Positions 1 through 8,658 of a stretch of 59,966 bases of DNA are shown here, piece after piece. This stretch comes from Paenibacillus xylanilyticus (lineage in GTDB: Bacteria > Bacillota > Bacilli > Paenibacillales > Paenibacillaceae). The notes beneath the pieces were generated by a model that made no database searches, was not told the origin of the DNA, and was given only the letters and a program-made list of their open reading frames with translations. Within the stretch, counting starts at the first letter, position 1. The number at the start of each line of letters is the position of its first letter. The stretch spans positions 1-59,966 of the forward strand of contig NZ_JABMCB010000142.1 in assembly GCF_013359935.1 (NCBI RefSeq). The letters are read 5' to 3'. The position numbers and the translations under genes are program-made.

Positions 1-1
1 C

Positions 2-223
2 GAGCAGTTGTTAGACTTCACTAATAACTTCTCTGATAACGAGGAGTACAACAAAGCAATGCTGATCGACCGTAACATTGGCATGGTTGACAAGATCGAT
101 GGATATTTGAAGAGCGACAAGAAAGAGGAGTACTTTATCGTGGTAGGTGCTGCACACTACCTGGGCGAGCATGGAATCGTGAAGTTGCTTGAGGAAAAAG
201 GTTATAAAGTGGAAAGAAAATAA
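2..223 (+). CDS. TraB/GumN family protein, C-terminal end (cut by window edge)
   Basis: The reading frame is open to the left edge, so this is the last 73 residues of a longer gene. It carries the end of the TraB/GumN (PF01963) fold: an RN...M...I segment followed by a VVGAAHYLGEHGIVKLLEEKGYKV-like tail, in which the GAAH and the G-I/V-x-x-LL-E-KGY signature are typical. Family members are often membrane-anchored or secreted and are proposed metalloprotease-like proteins; the role is not firmly known. The gene ends just before a good hairpin terminator, so it is probably the last gene of its transcript. Confidence 0.75.
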   Translation, partial: EQLLDFTNNFSDNEEYNKAMLIDRNIGMVDKIDGYLKSDKKEEYFIVVGAAHYLGEHGIVKLLEEKGYKVERK

Positions 224-251
224 TGTTGGTGAACACGGAAGCACCGCAAGT

Positions 252-281
252 AAAGGTCGAGTGAAGTTCTCGACCTTTTTG
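252..281 (+). terminator. Rho-independent terminator after the TraB-like gene
   Basis: An 8-9 bp stem (AAGGTCGAG pairing with CTCGACCTT) with a short loop is followed by a T run. It lies 30 bp past the stop codon. Confidence 0.8.
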
Positions 282-354
282 TTTAGGATCTTTAATTAGA
301 AGAGTAGTTTTATATAGAGAAAAAGGAGCTGAAATTCAGCTCTATTTTTAATCT

Positions 355-639
355 TCAAAATGTTTTAATTGTAACGTACCCATTCATGCATTGACGCCAA
401 TAAAGCATTAATCCCTTTCCATATTCGGTGTATTCAACTTTAGAGAAGATTTGTTCATAAATCTTACAATATACCACATTTTGATATGCCAATTCTCTTA
501 GCTGAGTAGTGTGCATCACAGAAGCGCAATGCTTCATTATCAAAAATGTGAAAAAGGATGATGGGTTTCCATTTTCCAACAAGAATTTCAAGGCTGTTTC
601 TATAGTTCCAGTTCTATCTACATTAAATTCATTGGCCAT
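355..639 (-). CDS. Hypothetical 94-residue protein
   Basis: I do not recognise this family. The predicted protein is mixed polar and hydrophobic, with no signal peptide or clear membrane segment. An in-frame stop just upstream fixes the ATG as the earliest start. The only AAGGAG-like ribosome site is more than 20 nt upstream, so translation is uncertain. Directly upstream is an inverted repeat of TTGACAGT. On the coding strand one copy of TTGACA is followed after 9 nt by TTACAA, a weak version of the promoter layout seen at the carD and recA genes of the neighbouring block. It is bounded upstream by a bidirectional terminator. It may be a minor member of the block, or no gene at all. Confidence 0.4.
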   Translation of the reverse strand: MANEFNVDRTGTIETALKFLLENGNPSSFFTFLIMKHCASVMHTTQLRELAYQNVVYCKIYEQIFSKVEYTEYGKGLMLYWRQCMNGYVTIKTF

Positions 640-652
640 TTGTGCTTACTAC

Positions 653-686
653 TTGACAGTACTCCTTGTAAAATGCGAACTGTCAA
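653..686. promoter_or_regulatory. TTGACAGT inverted repeat (possible operator)
   Basis: TTGACAGT (653-660) and ACTGTCAA (679-686) form perfect 8-bp arms with an 18-nt spacer. TTGACA also occurs in pairs upstream of the carD and recA genes of this region, so it may be a protein-binding half-site rather than only a -35 box. This is inference. Confidence 0.35.
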
Positions 687-760
687 CTTCACTAAAGTTT
701 TTTCGATAGAATTGTTTGAGAACTATATGAAGTGCATAAAGAGTTTGTGTACTTCAAAAA

Positions 761-816
761 TAAATGGTGCTGTATGATCCACTTTTTAATTGATCATGCA
801 GCACCATTTTTTATTT
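761..816. terminator. Bidirectional terminator
   Basis: Arms at 762-779 and 792-809 pair over 18 bp with a single T-G pair; a T run follows on the plus strand and an A run precedes it. It separates the hypothetical gene from the nth/carD unit. Confidence 0.8.
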
Positions 817-912
817 TTTTTATTACTCTCTGAAAGCATTAACTACCACTGTTGCTGTTATTCGGTATTAGAAAACTTATACTTTGTGAAAGTGACTATA
901 ACTATTCAACTG

Positions 913-1569
913 TTACTTCACTCTAGTTTGATAGTAATCGCATAAATCAGTTAAAGAGCATTCAGAACATTTTGGCTTGCGTGCGATACAAATTTTCATG
1001 CCGTGTTGAATAATCCACTCATGGGCATGGTGTTTAAATTGAAGTGAGGTTATTTCATTTATCGTATCTGCTGTGTCCTCCCTTGAAGTTGTGTGTACAA
1101 TCCCTAAACGATTAGCAACCCTATGAACGTGTGTGTCTACTGCAATAGTTGGCTCGCTAAAAGTGAAATGCATCATGATGTCCGTGCATTTACGTCCAAC
1201 TCCAGTTAAAGCAAGGAGTTCGTCTCTTGTATCTGGAACTTCTCCATTATGTCTTTCAATTAACTGTTGGCACATTTTTTTTAAATTCTTTGTTTTTCTA
1301 TTGTAATGCGCTGCTGGTTTGATTAAAGAAGCTAACTCTTCATCCTCTAGTTCAAGTAATTGTCTGGGAGTAGAGACTCGTTCATAAAGAGCTCTACTCG
1401 CGTCAATCGTTCTTTTGTCTGTAGTCATCGTAGAAATTGTTACTGATACCAATGCTTTAAAGGGTGTACTGGACAATCCTTTGGCAATCCACTCGTTGTC
1501 GGTATCGTTGAATATTGGTTGTGATTCACTCAAAAGTTCATATATTTGATATATTCTTTGCTGATCCAC
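913..1569 (-). CDS. Endonuclease III family DNA glycosylase/AP lyase
   Basis: Base-excision repair enzyme of the HhH-GPD/Nth family, 218 residues, close to the family norm. The helix-hairpin-helix reads LTGVGRKCTD with the catalytic Lys. The catalytic Asp is in VDTHVHR. The C-terminus has the four-cysteine iron-sulfur motif C-x6-C-x2-C-x5-C. One oddity is the usual LSAQ(T/A)TD segment, which reads ISTMTTD, so the Gln that intercalates into DNA in E. coli and Geobacillus enzymes is Met48 here. It lies 41 bp downstream of the first carD gene and is presumably co-transcribed with it. This is likely an accessory paralogue rather than the housekeeping nth, which in Firmicutes usually sits next to dnaD; that part is inference from context. 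Confidence 0.88.
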   Translation of the reverse strand: MDQQRIYQIYELLSESQPIFNDTDNEWIAKGLSSTPFKALVSVTISTMTTDKRTIDASRALYERVSTPRQLLELEDEELASLIKPAAHYNRKTKNLKKMCQQLIERHNGEVPDTRDELLALTGVGRKCTDIMMHFTFSEPTIAVDTHVHRVANRLGIVHTTSREDTADTINEITSLQFKHHAHEWIIQHGMKICIARKPKCSECSLTDLCDYYQTRVK

Positions 1570-1610
1570 AATGATTTCATATTCCCTTCTTCTTTTCCTT
1601 TTTGCTAGGG

Positions 1611-2183
1611 CTAGTCAGTTATTCTAGAACTTTTTAAATTTTGGAGACTTATTTCTCGAACGAGCGAGGTGAAATCGCTCTTTTTTCCTCTCAGACGCAA
1701 GTCGATACTTTTTTTCAAATTATCAATTGCTTTATCAATGGGTAATTTTGCAACATACATAAGTTCATTTATTACCAAATCACATGCTCTTTGTAGTGAA
1801 TCTTTGTCATGTGAAGTAAGTTTGAGTTCATATTTTGGTGCACAAACCAAATCGCGGATCACCTCGGCCAGGTTGAAAATTTCCCCTGATTTTAACTTAG
1901 CATTCAACAGTTGTCTTCTCTCTGATACAAGAATAGGTAGTTTACTGAACTTTGTGAAAAAGTGAAAATGTGACTTTTCCAAAATGGCTAAGCTGGAGAG
2001 AGGGCGGATTCCAAGTTGTTCTGCCGATTCCTGAGGAATTAAAACATCCATCTTGAGCTCTCTAAAGTACAGTTTGTAATAATCCCGTTGTTGATTTTCT
2101 AATAAAAGTGATACTTCTTCTTCAATACGCCCTACACCGTGCAAAGGATAGAAAAGATATCCCCCTACCTTGATATCAATCAT
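1611..2183 (-). CDS. CarD family transcriptional regulator (copy 1)
   Basis: 190 residues. The N-terminal CarD/TRCF RNA-polymerase-interacting domain is plain (GGYLFYPLHGVGRIEEEV, then YYKLYFRELKMDVLIPQESAEQLGIRPL), followed by an all-helical DNA-binding half. CarD proteins bind the RNA polymerase beta subunit and stabilise open complexes, mainly at stable-RNA and housekeeping promoters. The start is fixed by GAGGGAGAAAT just before ATG. The protein is clearly related to the second CarD at 10902-11417: both share FYPLHGVG, the E-L-K-M stretch, IRDLVCAPKY and a similar tail. It is transcribed divergently from gyrA and leads nth. It is probably a local partner for the block's sigma factor, which is inference. 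Confidence 0.92.
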   Translation of the reverse strand: MIDIKVGGYLFYPLHGVGRIEEEVSLLLENQQRDYYKLYFRELKMDVLIPQESAEQLGIRPLSSLAILEKSHFHFFTKFSKLPILVSERRQLLNAKLKSGEIFNLAEVIRDLVCAPKYELKLTSHDKDSLQRACDLVINELMYVAKLPIDKAIDNLKKSIDLRLRGKKSDFTSLVREISLQNLKSSRITD

Positions 2184-2216
2184 ATTTCTCCCTCAAGTTC
2201 ATTAGTAAGTTATTTA

Positions 2217-2263
2217 ATTATAGCATTTCCCTGTCAACCCCCCTTTAGATGAAATTTTGTCAA
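2217..2263 (-). promoter_or_regulatory. Promoter of carD copy 1, double-TTGACA type
   Basis: On the minus strand a perfect TATAAT (2222-2217) with a TG extension is preceded after 9 nt by TTGACA (2237-2232), and 20 nt further upstream by a second TTGACA (2263-2258). The 9-nt gap is too short for a normal -35/-10 pair. The recA promoter at 8405-8452 has the same layout. Confidence 0.6.
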
Positions 2264-2419
2264 TATATATCTGAACGAATATCATTACAAGCAAAAGGTA
2301 GAATAAAAAACTTGAATAAAAAAAAGCTTGACTAGTACGATAATAAAAAGTGTATGCTTACAAAATAAGTTACAAATATTGATCATAGGTATGAAGTGAA
2401 GAGGTAAAGTCCTATGCAG

Positions 2420-2456
2420 CCTGTTGTTCACTTATACCAAGTAAACAGGTTTGTTT
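2420..2456 (+). promoter_or_regulatory. Leader hairpin upstream of gyrA
   Basis: CCTGTT (2420-2425) pairs with AACAGG (2444-2449), with a nested ACTT/AAGT pairing inside, followed by TTTGTTT. It could be an attenuator or a weak terminator in the 5' leader. Together with the carD promoter it accounts for the 337-bp divergent gap. No clear sigma-A promoter for gyrA was found; the best guess is TTGACT at about 2328. Confidence 0.3.
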
Positions 2457-2520
2457 AGTTTGTATTATTGTGAAAAGTCACCAGTTGCTGACAATGTTTT
2501 GAAAGAAAAAGAGGTTTGAA

Positions 2521-4956
2521 ATGGATATTAAAACTGATGGACAAATAGTAGATCGGGACATAAGCATTGAAATGCGAGAATCTTTTATCGGCTACGCGAT
2601 GAGTGTCATTGTCAGTCGAGCCCTGCCTGATGTGAGAGATGGACTAAAACCAGTACATCGTCGTATCTTGTATGCAATGTCAGAGCTTGGTATAACCTCT
2701 GATAAACCCTATAAGAAGTCCGCAAGGATTGTTGGAGAGGTCATTGGTAAGTATCATCCACATGGCGATGTTGCTGTGTATGAAACAATGGTTAGAATGG
2801 CTCAAGACTTTTCTCTACGTTACATGCTTGTTGATGGGCATGGGAACTTTGGATCCATAGATGGGGACCGGGCTGCAGCAATGCGCTATACAGAAGCACG
2901 GTTATCTAAAATGGCTACAGAGATGTTGCGTGATATCAACAAAGACACAATTGATTTTCAACCGAACTATGATGGTGAAGAGCAAGAACCTCTCGTATTA
3001 CCTGCTAGATATCCCAATCTTCTGGTGAATGGTGTGGGAGGGATTGCTGTGGGAATGGCAACGAATATCCCACCTCACAATTTGGGAGAGGTAATCGATG
3101 CGGTGAATGCACTGATAGATAACCCGGACTTGACGTCTCTAGAACTGATGGATCATATTTCAGGACCGGATTTTCCCACCGCAGCTTATATCATGGGGCA
3201 TTCTGGTATCCGCAAGGCTTATGAAACTGGTCGAGGTTCGATAACAATGAGAGCCAAGACGAGCATAGAAGAAATTGAAAATAGATCAAGAATAGTTGTA
3301 CACGAAATACCTTATCAAGTAAACAAAGCACGTCTTGTAGAAAAGATAGCAGAACTTGTTCGCGACAAAAAAATTGATGGTATCACTGATTTACGTGACG
3401 AATCCGATCGAATGGGTTTGAGGATTGTCATTGAAATTCGACGCGGGATTAATCCAAATGTATTACTGAACAATTTGTTCAAAAATACGTCGTTACAATC
3501 TAACTTTGCCATTAACATGCTCGCAATTGTGAACAATGAACCCAAAGTATTAAATTTACGAGAGATCATCCATCATTATTTACAGCATCAAATTGTTGTC
3601 ATTCGTCGTCGTACGGAGTTTGAACTGCGTAAAGCAGAGGCTAGGGCTCATATTTTAATAGGTATGCGGATCGGTTTAGATCATATTGATGAGATTATCG
3701 CTGTGATCAAGGGATCCCCTTCAAGTGAGAGTGCTAAAAAGAGCTTAATTCAACGTTTTAAGCTGAGTCATGATCAATCACAGGCTATTCTTGATATGCG
3801 ATTGCAGAGACTGACTGGGTTAGAACGTGAGAAAATAGAAAATGAATACAATGAAATCTCAGCAAAGATAACGGATTATCGTGAAATTCTGGCTAGTGAG
3901 TCACTAGTATTAGAAATCATTCGAGAAGAACTTAAAAGTATCAAAGATCGTTTTGCTGATGCTAGACGTACTGAAATTATGTCAAATACTGAGGACATTT
4001 TAGATGAGGATTTAATCCCACGTGAGGATGTCGTTGTTACGATTACTCACACTGGCTATACGAAGCGATTGCCCGTTTCAACATATCGTTCGCAAAAACG
4101 AGGTGGAAGAGGGGTCGTCGGTACGGATACCAAAGGTACTGATTTTGTAGAGCATTTGTTTATAACCCACTCACATAGCTACTTGTTAATTTTTACAAAT
4201 AAAGGGAAAGTGTATCGATTGAAGGCTTATGAAATTCCTGAACTTGGGCGCACGGCTCGTGGAACAGCAATAATTAACCTTATTCAAATTGAACCTGGTG
4301 AAATAATCAATGCAGTTATAGAGGTTGAAAACTTTGAAAGTGATGAATATATATTTTTTGCGACTAAACAAGGCGTTGTAAAGAAAACAGCGCTATCCAG
4401 TTACAAGAATGTTAGAAAATCTGGACTTATAGCCATTTTTCTGCGCGATGATGACTCACTTGTAGACGCAAAACTCACTGATGGCACAAAGGAAATAATA
4501 TTAGGGACTTTGAAGGGGATGTCAATTCGGTTCCCAGAAGAAAATGTACGGGCAATGGGACGGACTGCGGTAGGGGTTAAAGGAATTGATTTAAACACAG
4601 ATGACACTGTTGTGGGCATGGACATCATGGAACCAAATAAGGACATTCTCGTGGTCACTTCGAATGGATTTGGTAAACGGACCTCGGAAAAGGAATATCG
4701 GAGCCAAAGTCGTGGTGGAAAAGGGATCAAAACGATCAATACCACCAAAAAGAATGGTTTAATGGTCGGTTTAAAAGTTGTGAGCAATGAAGAAGACCTA
4801 ATGATCATAACTTCTAGTGGCACGCTCATCCGAATGAGAATGCAAAGTATCTCAACTATGGGACGCTCCACTCAAGGAGTTAAGCTAATCAACACACGAG
4901 ATGATGACTTCGTGGCTTCAGTTTGTAGATCTGATCAATCTAAAACGGAAGATTAA
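2521..4956 (+). CDS. gyrA: DNA gyrase subunit A, accessory paralogue
   Basis: 811 residues. The breakage-reunion domain carries the catalytic Tyr123 in [10 protein letters not shown], and the C-terminal beta-pinwheel has a gyrase box, QKRGGRG, so this is gyrase rather than topoisomerase IV. The quinolone pocket reads [10 protein letters not shown]: Val84 stands where B. subtilis has Ser84 (E. coli Ser83), while the acidic partner Glu88 is kept. Substitution of that Ser is the classic fluoroquinolone-resistance change. No gyrB is adjacent, whereas housekeeping gyrA normally follows gyrB near dnaA, so I infer an extra copy that would work with the chromosomal GyrB. It is divergent from carD and followed by a small gene and uvrA. 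The ribosome site is poor (GAAAGAAAAAGAGG). Confidence 0.92.
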   Translation: MDIKTDGQIVDRDISIEMRESFIGYAMSVIVSRALPDVRDGLKPVHRRILYAMSELGITSDKPYKKSARIVGEVIGKYHPHGDVAVYETMVRMAQDFSLRYMLVDGHGNFGSIDGDRAAAMRYTEARLSKMATEMLRDINKDTIDFQPNYDGEEQEPLVLPARYPNLLVNGVGGIAVGMATNIPPHNLGEVIDAVNALIDNPDLTSLELMDHISGPDFPTAAYIMGHSGIRKAYETGRGSITMRAKTSIEEIENRSRIVVHEIPYQVNKARLVEKIAELVRDKKIDGITDLRDESDRMGLRIVIEIRRGINPNVLLNNLFKNTSLQSNFAINMLAIVNNEPKVLNLREIIHHYLQHQIVVIRRRTEFELRKAEARAHILIGMRIGLDHIDEIIAVIKGSPSSESAKKSLIQRFKLSHDQSQAILDMRLQRLTGLEREKIENEYNEISAKITDYREILASESLVLEIIREELKSIKDRFADARRTEIMSNTEDILDEDLIPREDVVVTITHTGYTKRLPVSTYRSQKRGGRGVVGTDTKGTDFVEHLFITHSHSYLLIFTNKGKVYRLKAYEIPELGRTARGTAIINLIQIEPGEIINAVIEVENFESDEYIFFATKQGVVKKTALSSYKNVRKSGLIAIFLRDDDSLVDAKLTDGTKEIILGTLKGMSIRFPEENVRAMGRTAVGVKGIDLNTDDTVVGMDIMEPNKDILVVTSNGFGKRTSEKEYRSQSRGGKGIKTINTTKKNGLMVGLKVVSNEEDLMIITSSGTLIRMRMQSISTMGRSTQGVKLINTRDDDFVASVCRSDQSKTED

Positions 4957-5134
4957 TCACATGATTTGTGTGCGGTGTGTACTGATGTCCATTTTAAAGA
5001 GTTATCACTAGAACTCGAGTCAACAAGACGTATAACAACTGAGGAACAGTAAGGATCTTGTTCAACATGAATACTATTAATGAGGTTGATTAAGCTGTTA
5101 AATTTTTTTAAACGAATGGTATAAGGAGTAAGTG

Positions 5135-5377
5135 ATGATGAATCTTTACAAGTTTGAAATAAGTGTAAATGGTTTTCTTCTGAAAATGCACTTTTGCGCA
5201 AATGAAGAAAGTGGACTCAAATACACTAAAAACTATATTTCAAAATTCCAAAAAGAAGTGGCCAATTTAGAAATGAGAGTGAACATTTACAAAAGAGAAC
5301 AGCATAAGCAGCGTTATAATAGAAAACCATATATGTTCACAAAAGCACTGCATGAAAAGGCAGGTATGCCTGTCTAG
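5135..5377 (+). CDS. Small basic hypothetical protein between gyrA and uvrA
   Basis: About 80 residues, unrecognised. It has a beta-rich N-terminus (LYKFEISVNGFLLKMHF) followed by a helical, strongly basic half ending KQRYNRKPYMF. AAGGAG at 5124-5128 supports ATG 5135, with ATG 5138 and GTG 5132 as alternatives. It ends 36 bp before the uvrA GTG start and is probably co-transcribed with it. Size and charge are reminiscent of the 79-residue protein at 11445-11684, but I cannot show homology by eye. Confidence 0.6.
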   Translation: MMNLYKFEISVNGFLLKMHFCANEESGLKYTKNYISKFQKEVANLEMRVNIYKREQHKQRYNRKPYMFTKALHEKAGMPV

Positions 5378-5413
5378 AAAGTTCAAATTATGTTTTATAA
5401 AGGAGGCCCATCA

Positions 5414-7951
5414 GTGCAAAATTTCATTCATGTCAGAGGGGCAAGAGAGAATAACTTGAAAAATATCAATGTTGATGTACCTCGAGATAAAATCGTAGTG
5501 TTCACAGGAGTGAGTGGATCGGGAAAATCGAGCTTGGCATTCGATACATTGTATGCTGAGGGTCAAAAGAGATACGTGGAGTCATTGTCGGCCTATGCAC
5601 GACAATTTTTAGGTCAAGCCACTACGCCAGACGTAGATTCTATTGAGGGACTTTCTCCTGCTGTAGCGATTGAACAGAAAACAACCTCACGAAATCCACG
5701 TTCTACTGTAGGGACAATGACAGAGATTTATGACTATCTGCGTCTTCTCTGGGCAAGAGCAGGTACACCGCATTGTCCGGATTGCAAAATAGAAATTGGG
5801 CGCCAGTCTGTTGACGAGATCGTTGAACGTATTTATCAGTTACCTCAAGGAACTAAATTTGCTGTAATGGCACCGATTGTACGTGGACAAAAAGGAGAGC
5901 ATAGCAATGTATTGGATCAAGCACGAAAGAATGGCTTCGCACGTGTTCGTGTAGATGGAACATTCTACACCTTGTCAGATGAAATACAAGTCGACAAGGG
6001 TAAAAAGCATACTATCGACATCGTTGTTGACAGGCTGACGGTCAGGACAGAGGATAAACAGCGTTTAGTAGATTCTCTTGAAATGGCACTCTCTCTGTCA
6101 GGAGATACTGTCTTGATCTATGAATATGAGAATATGCAAGAAACAAGTTTCTCTCAAAGCTATAGCTGCTCCAACTGTGGAAAGTCACTCACTGAATTAT
6201 CTCCTCGTTTATTTTCTTTTAATCATCAGCTAGGGGCATGTCCAACATGTCATGGGCTTGGCATCCATCTTAAACCTGAGGATTATGAACGTTTCAATAA
6301 TTCGCAGTATGAGACTGATGGTGAGCTGATTGTTTCAACTTGCCCGGATTGTCTGGGGGATCGCTTGTCGGTACAGCCCCTTGCTGTTACGGTTGGAGGA
6401 ATGAATATCGCTGAATTCTGCAAGTTATCTGTTAATGATGCTATTGATGTGATTGGGAGCCTAGAGTTATCGGGAGCAAAGAAGACGATTGCAGAACCTA
6501 TAATTATTGAAATCCGTGCTAGGCTTCTTTTTATGAAAAAGGTGGGTTTAACATATTTAACGCTTTCTCGTGTTTCAAGCACCCTTTCTGGTGGGGAGAG
6601 TCAGCGAATTCGGTTAGCATCACAAATTGGTTCGGGTCTGGCGGGTGTACTCTACGTACTTGATGAGCCCTCCATTGGATTACATCAACGTGACCACTCA
6701 CTCTTGTTAGCCGCTCTTCGTGATTTGTGTGATCTAGGAAACTCTCTCCTTATCGTGGAGCACGATGAAGAAACAATTCGGCAAGCTGACTGGATTATAG
6801 ATATAGGGCCTGGAGCAGGAAAACATGGTGGAGAACTTGTGGCGCAGGGCCCAATGGATATCATAATGAACTCACCAAAATCAATAACTGGTCAATATTT
6901 GTCGGGCAAAAAAAGAATTGAAGTGCCTGAGAAAAGACGCTCTGGCAACGGAAATACATTAGGGATAATTGGTGCGGCTGAAAATAGTCTGAAAGATATT
7001 GAGGTCTATATTCCTTTAGGAACACTGACTTGTGTCACGGGTGTCTCGGGCTCAGGAAAATCTAGTCTGATCAATGAGATCTTGTATAAGAAACTGGCTG
7101 CTCAACTGAACAGAGCCCAGACAAGACCAGGAAAGCATAAGGATATTGTAGGCACAGAATTTCTCGACAAAGTAATTCATATCGATCAGAGTCCAATTGG
7201 ACGTTCGCCGCGATCCAACCCTGCGACTTATACAGGGTTGTTCGACCTCATCCGCTCCCATTATGCACTAACAAGTGAGTCAAAAGTACGTGGTTACGAA
7301 GCAAGAAGATTCTCTTTTAATGTCAAGGGCGGACGATGTGAGGCTTGTGCTGGAGAAGGTCTAATGAAGATTCGAATGCACTTTCTTCCGGATGTGTTTG
7401 TTCCTTGCGAGGTATGCAAAGGTAAGCGCTTTAACCGTGAAACGTTAGAAATCCACTACAAAGGTAAAAATATTGCGGATGTGTTGGCGATGACAGCAGA
7501 AGAAGCATTAGCGTTTTTTGAAAATATGCCTAAAATACGTAAAAGAATTGAAGCGATTTGCAAAGTAGGGCTGGGATATGTCCAACTGGGACAAGCGTCT
7601 ACAACGTTGTCTGGTGGGGAGGCTCAGCGAGTTAAGCTTGCTGCAGAGCTTTTAAAGCCAGCCACTGGTAAAACCCTCTATGTAATGGACGAACCTACAA
7701 CAGGCTTGCACACAGCTGATGTGCATCAATTAATTAATATCATGCATGAACTTGTCAATAGCGGAAACACAGTGATTGTAATAGAGCACAGTATGGCAGT
7801 GATCAAAAACGCTGATTATATCATTGATTTGGGGCCTGACGGTGGGATAAATGGAGGAGAGCTTGTTTGTGCCGGTACACCAGAGGAAGTTTCCAGATGT
7901 GAAACAAGTTACACTGGAAGATTTCTAAAAAGAGAGTTGAAGGAGCACTGA
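5414..7951 (+). CDS. uvrA: UvrA-like excision ABC ATPase with a shortened first signature domain
   Basis: The damage-recognition subunit of nucleotide excision repair. The start is GTG 5414, 7 nt after AAAGGAGG, giving 845 residues against about 950 for normal UvrA. Seen in order: Walker A GVSGSGKSS (about 32-40), the UvrB-binding domain (HCPDC...GEHSNVLDQARKNGFARVRVDG), zinc module C-x2-C...C-x2-C, signature LSGGESQRIRLA (about 391), second Walker A (about 543), [20 protein letters not shown]-terminal zinc finger CEAC...CEVC, and second signature (about 732). The deficit falls between CHGLG and CPDCLGDRL, where roughly 25 residues replace about 120. Because the UvrB-binding domain is kept, this is not a class-II UvrA2. 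A degraded fragment of a close relative lies at 26407. Confidence 0.9.
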   Translation: MQNFIHVRGARENNLKNINVDVPRDKIVVFTGVSGSGKSSLAFDTLYAEGQKRYVESLSAYARQFLGQATTPDVDSIEGLSPAVAIEQKTTSRNPRSTVGTMTEIYDYLRLLWARAGTPHCPDCKIEIGRQSVDEIVERIYQLPQGTKFAVMAPIVRGQKGEHSNVLDQARKNGFARVRVDGTFYTLSDEIQVDKGKKHTIDIVVDRLTVRTEDKQRLVDSLEMALSLSGDTVLIYEYENMQETSFSQSYSCSNCGKSLTELSPRLFSFNHQLGACPTCHGLGIHLKPEDYERFNNSQYETDGELIVSTCPDCLGDRLSVQPLAVTVGGMNIAEFCKLSVNDAIDVIGSLELSGAKKTIAEPIIIEIRARLLFMKKVGLTYLTLSRVSSTLSGGESQRIRLASQIGSGLAGVLYVLDEPSIGLHQRDHSLLLAALRDLCDLGNSLLIVEHDEETIRQADWIIDIGPGAGKHGGELVAQGPMDIIMNSPKSITGQYLSGKKRIEVPEKRRSGNGNTLGIIGAAENSLKDIEVYIPLGTLTCVTGVSGSGKSSLINEILYKKLAAQLNRAQTRPGKHKDIVGTEFLDKVIHIDQSPIGRSPRSNPATYTGLFDLIRSHYALTSESKVRGYEARRFSFNVKGGRCEACAGEGLMKIRMHFLPDVFVPCEVCKGKRFNRETLEIHYKGKNIADVLAMTAEEALAFFENMPKIRKRIEAICKVGLGYVQLGQASTTLSGGEAQRVKLAAELLKPATGKTLYVMDEPTTGLHTADVHQLINIMHELVNSGNTVIVIEHSMAVIKNADYIIDLGPDGGINGGELVCAGTPEEVSRCETSYTGRFLKRELKEH

Positions 7952-7956
7952 AAGCA

Positions 7957-8313
7957 ATGGAACTGATTAGCCAAAAAGTAATGCATGTTCGTTTCGGTGA
8001 GGGATGTGTTGTGAGCAAAACAGAAAACCGAATTGGCATTCATTTTTCAGACCCGATAGGACAAAAGGTGTTCATTTTTCCTGATGCTTTTGTACAGTAC
8101 TTGTGGATGCACGATCCTAATGTTCAAGAATATGTGATTAGTCAATATTATCAAAAGCAAAAGGAAATTGAAGCTGAGAAACAGCGGAACCTGCAGCTTC
8201 AAAAGGAAGAAGAGGAACGTGAAGCGGCTACTGCTGCAGCTCGTAAAACAGCATCTCGCAAAGAAGCAGCATTAAAGAGAAGAAACTCTAGATATAAAAA
8301 TAAGAACTCCTAA
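7957..8313 (+). CDS. Small beta-barrel plus coiled-coil protein, uvrA partner
   Basis: 118 residues, starting 5 bp after the uvrA stop, so translationally linked to it. The first 60 residues have the pattern V-x-H-x-x-FGEG-x-V ... I-x-I-x-F ... K-x-F-x-x-P-x-AF, seen in small SH3/Tudor-like modules attached to helicases and repair enzymes. The rest is a highly charged helix (KQKEIEAEKQRNLQLQ..., then a Lys/Arg-rich end) likely to be a coiled coil that binds nucleic acid. Function unknown. The tight link suggests it modifies or tethers the adjacent UvrA, which is inference. Confidence 0.75.
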   Translation: MELISQKVMHVRFGEGCVVSKTENRIGIHFSDPIGQKVFIFPDAFVQYLWMHDPNVQEYVISQYYQKQKEIEAEKQRNLQLQKEEEEREAATAAARKTASRKEAALKRRNSRYKNKNS

Positions 8314-8404
8314 TTGTTTAGGTGTGAAAGTTTGAATTTGGGAAGTGATAAAGCTCGGCCCTTAATCGACATTATACTATGAAAATCTAGTAATGTTCAA
8401 GAAA

Positions 8405-8452
8405 TTGACACACTGTACTGGTCAGAGTCACTTGACACGCATGTGATATAAT
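8405..8452 (+). promoter_or_regulatory. recA promoter, double-TTGACA type
   Basis: TTGACA (8405-8410), 21 nt, TTGACA (8432-8437), 9 nt including TGA, then a perfect TATAAT (8447-8452). This is an extended -10 promoter with two TTGACA repeats 27 bp apart, almost the same geometry as the carD copy 1 promoter. No good Bacillus-type LexA box (CGAACN4GTTC) was seen in the 345-bp gap. Confidence 0.6.
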
Positions 8453-8658
8453 TAATTTAGATCCAACAAAAGTAATGGGATGTGTAGTTAAAAAATCATC
8501 AGATTTAAATACCAAGTATATTATAAGTACAGTCAATTTTAATTGGCGTTTGAAGATGTTTATTTCCCTTCACATCGTAATGGTAAGAAAAAGATTTAAC
8601 TGAATTAATATAGGCTAACTTGCTTTAGATGCTGTTATTTACTGAGGGGGTATTAACT

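Noticed and set aside
4401..4871. 156-residue minus-strand reading frame inside gyrA
   Set aside because: Antisense shadow of a conserved gene; no ribosome site or recognisable domain.
2521..4956. Topoisomerase IV subunit A (parC/grlA)
   Set aside because: A gyrase box (QKRGGRG) and gyrase-type C-terminal blades are present.
5414..7951. Class-II UvrA2 (drug-resistance type)
   Set aside because: The UvrB-binding domain is present; the missing part is elsewhere.
8314..8658. LexA/SOS box before recA
   Set aside because: No convincing CGAACN4GTTC-type site found; the promoter shows the double-TTGACA layout instead.
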